Assembly: GCA_033065855.1 (NCBI GenBank)
Contig: JAVXUO010000638.1
Span: forward strand, 985,001 to 1,049,000
Length of the DNA stretch: 64,000 nucleotides
Source of the DNA: Escallonia rubra
Taxonomy: Eukaryota; Streptophyta; Magnoliopsida; Escalloniales; Escalloniaceae
Reading direction: 5' to 3'
Position 1 is the first letter of the stretch. The number at the start of each line of letters is the position of its first letter. The position numbers and the translations under genes were made by a program. The notes under the pieces were generated by a model. That model ran no database searches and was not told the origin of the DNA. It worked only from the letters and a program-made list of their open reading frames with translations. Below, one piece after another: positions 61,561 through 64,000 of this stretch.

Positions 61561-63561
61561 ACCAGATTGTTAAATTCTATTGACGTGTCCACCCCAGAAC
61601 CTCCCCAAAACCTGGGTCCAAGACCTGCGCCCTCTCTCTTGTAACCCCGTGCCTAAGGGAAGCGTGTCATCAGAACAAAAGCTTAGATACAGGGGATCTC
61701 CTTTTCCCTTGACTTGTTATTGTCATAAGCTTGAAAGTGTCATCTCCCTAGCCTCTGCTTAATTCACTGTCCTTTATCCTTCTCCATTTATTCTCTCGTT
61801 AAATCTCTTAACATGATTTGGTGTGGTTTTCCTGCTGAATTTGAATGCTGCTTTAATGGTTCATGTGAAAGGTGGAAATAGGCTTCCAAGCTCTCATGTG
61901 GGACTTAGGTGTGGTCCAGTCCCAGGTGGGACAAGTCAATGTCGATGAAGACTTCCTGTACCATTAAGTATATTTGTATTCTTTTCAGAAGTTGAATGCT
62001 GTCTATCGAAACGAATAAGTATATAACCATCTTTCTGGAAGTGTGTGACTACTTTCCTTCATACTTCAGACAGGCAAGATTTACTTTTATATTATGAATG
62101 TAAAAGTTTGGAGAACACATTGCCTTATAGAAAGTTAGTGATGTAGGCTCGTTTAAGTATTTTGTGCTGTCCATAATAAAATCTTAAAGCAAGGCTTGCA
62201 TCCAGTAAATTACAGAAAAATCAACAAAATATACTAAGGCAGTAACGAAACCAAATAGAAATAGAAGTATGTGCTATAACTCACAGCAAAATTACAGAAC
62301 AACAAAATGGGAAGGCCGAGCTAAGGAAACAACATTGACTCTATCTCTTCAAGTGTAAGATACTATTTTCCCTTCAAGTTGAACCACCAACTTCAACTTC
62401 AATTTCCTCATTCACTTCTTATTTGTTTTAAACTTGTGAATATACTATGATCGTCTACTCTAATAGATGAACATAAATCAATTTGTTCCTAACCAAATTA
62501 TGGTTTAAAACCCATTTGAAAATTGAGTCAAATATGACTTTTCCACAATGGGTTTAAAACTCAATTCCAACAATTTTGTCTTTACAACCTCAAGAAAAAG
62601 ACTCCTTTAGAGTATTTTGTCTTGTTTCACAACCCCCTCTTCAGTGTGTTTAGTAAAACGAAATGTGCTAATATTGTTTAATGATTGTCCTTTGGTTCCT
62701 TGCAATTTGTAAGTGCCTTTAAGTTTTGTTAATTTATTTTTGTTGGCAAGTCCTTTCTTTCCTTGTTTATTCGTAAAGTGCCTTTGTCCAGTAATTGGCT
62801 AAAAGTTAGCTAGTTGTTTGCAACTGCTTGGTTTCTCTTTCAGCGTTAAGAGCCTTTGTCTTTCACCCTTCAGTTCCTTTTAACGCAAAGCATAAGAGTT
62901 CAACTTTTTGTGCATTGTTCTTAGTTTATGGTGTGACCGTAGTTTGTGCTAGTACAGCATGGAAAAATGCTCCTCAATTCCCCTATAACTATACTAGATA
63001 TGACCGGTGCATTGTTCAGCGGGATATGCATCAAACAAATAAATTTTCGAAGGGTGAAACTCTTTTCACATTGACTTTGGCCTGCTCTTCACGCTCTTAT
63101 CATTAGCGTCGAATTGTAGCTAAAGCGTTTTAGGTGCAAAAAGAGTACGAAAGTTGCTAAAAAGGGTATGAAATATATAGAAGTTAGCTGGATCTTTAAC
63201 AAGCAGAAGGTTCCTAATCTACCAGAAATAGTGGAACCTAATTTTTCTCTGGAGTGAAAATCAGCGATTACTACGTAGCTGGGGATACAAGTCTAATGAC
63301 ACTTGACTTGGAATTCTGCTTCATTGGTCACTTGACTTTCCTGATGTGTCATTGCATAATAGTTTACTTAATGTGGCTTCCACACTGAAGTTCTCTCCCT
63401 TCCACTTTGTACTCCAGTCCTTTTCCACCCTTCCCTCTTGAAAAGCTTGCTCTCGCACAGCTCTCCTTCCCTTCCCTTTCCTTTCCTTTCCTCTCCACTT
63501 CATACTTCATACCTTTCCCTTCCCCCTCTCTCCATTCTCTGCGGGTGGTTCGCTGGTTGAG

Positions 63562-63797
63562 ATGGCAAAAACACCGGGTGATAGCGCATCGTCGGAACCT
63601 TTAAAATACCAGGTAAGCTGCTCAAATTTTCTTTAACTTTGTCACCTTTTAAATTAGGCCATGGTCTTCGGTTATTTTCATTCTTCCAGTCTACACGCAT
63701 TTTCCTATTTTTTTTTGGCAGACCTGGGTCTTGAAAGTCTTTATTCATTGCGAAGGCTGCAAGAAGAAAGTCAAGAAGGTCCTTCAAGGCATAGATG
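63562..63797 (+). CDS. Heavy-metal-associated isoprenylated plant protein, 5' part
   Basis: Two exons are visible: 63562-63612 (MAKTPGDSASSEPLKYQ) and 63722-63797 (TWVLKVFIHCEGCKKKVKKV then LQGIDG). Exon 2 starts an HMA domain with the metal-binding CxxC as Cys-Glu-Gly-Cys and the usual KKKVKKVL helix. In the family the HMA domain binds Cu, Zn or Cd, and a C-terminal CaaX box is prenylated. The donor after IDG is followed by GTACATT, and the rest of the domain, the variable middle and the CaaX box lie beyond the window, so this is a partial gene. The N-terminus and the IHCEGC motif fit the HIPP group with one HMA domain near the N-terminus; the exact subgroup cannot be set. Confidence 0.88.
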
Positions 63798-64000
63798 GTA
63801 CATTAATATAGCTCTCATCTTCCCACATACACAGCCACACAGTCACGATGCCCTGTATTCCCTGTACTTGCATTATCTCCCAAGTTTTAAGTGTTAACCT
63901 GTCTTTTGTTGTTCGATTCATTATATTCGTTCTCAGTTACATGCCTCCTAGAGACTTGTTTTTCCTTTTGTTTTCTCTTTTGGTGTGCAATGAGTTTACC
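63798..64000. other. HIPP intron 2, cut by the window edge
   Basis: It follows the GT donor at 63798. It is T-rich and has no further HMA-type exon before the end of the window. Confidence 0.6.

Larger units (their letters stand above)
57734..63561. other. Spacer between GST copy 3 and the HIPP gene
   Basis: No complete gene was recognised. It holds a LINE fragment (59.09-59.84 kb), an LTR-like remnant (60.2-60.6 kb) and a conserved-looking orphan exon (61.29-61.5 kb). From 57.8 to 59.0 kb and from 61.9 to 63.4 kb I see no definable structure. The last 150 bp before the HIPP start is a CCCTTTCC-rich pyrimidine tract, a common plant promoter or leader feature. Confidence 0.5.

Noticed and set aside
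61885-61935. GTCCCACATGAG-like segment on the minus strand resembling a TRIM or Cassandra LTR
   Set aside because: Only one short match, with no second repeat, primer site or target duplication.

Overview
The window is nuclear DNA of a flowering plant, most likely a core eudicot. Evidence: several genes broken by short GT..AG introns, clear plant families (HAK/KUP potassium transporter, phi-class GSTs, a heavy-metal-associated isoprenylated protein, NF-YB, plant-type WEE1, ATG18), AT-rich spacers and many small plant transposons (MITEs, a TRIM, LTR and LINE debris). The species cannot be named from sequence alone. All exon models were built by reading splice sites and checking phase by hand; no alignment or transcript was available.

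Layout. 1-3.6 kb: gene-poor, with a 59-bp tandem repeat. 3.6-4.0 kb (+): one-exon NF-YB5-like gene. 5.6-12.6 kb (-): eight-exon HAK5-like K+ transporter whose fourth intron carries a complete TRIM. 12.6-18.6 kb: spacer with an old LTR-type remnant and an AT/AC microsatellite. 18.6-23.5 kb (-): ten-exon WEE1 kinase. 25.7-30.2 kb (+): fourteen-exon gene for a 510-residue acidic protein that I do not recognise; it is divergent from WEE1. 32.9-39.0 kb (+): four-exon ATG18a-like WD-repeat autophagy gene with a hAT MITE in intron 3. 40.8-57.7 kb (+): three phi-class GST genes with the same exon plan (two close together, the third 10 kb away), separated by a dense MITE zone. 57.7-63.5 kb: LINE and LTR debris plus one conserved-looking orphan exon. 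63.56 kb to the end (+): first two exons of an HIPP gene, cut by the window edge.

The genes do not form an operon-like system. The functional links are modest: the GST genes are a local tandem array for glutathione-dependent detoxification, and WEE1 lies head to head with the unknown protein about 2.2 kb away. The best-supported structural points are the recurrent MITE insertions next to and inside genes, nested elements with target-site duplications that can still be read, and a strong hairpin inside intron 2 of the third GST gene. I saw no convincing sign of a wholly new biological system. The least explained coding features are the 510-residue protein and the orphan exon near 61.3 kb.
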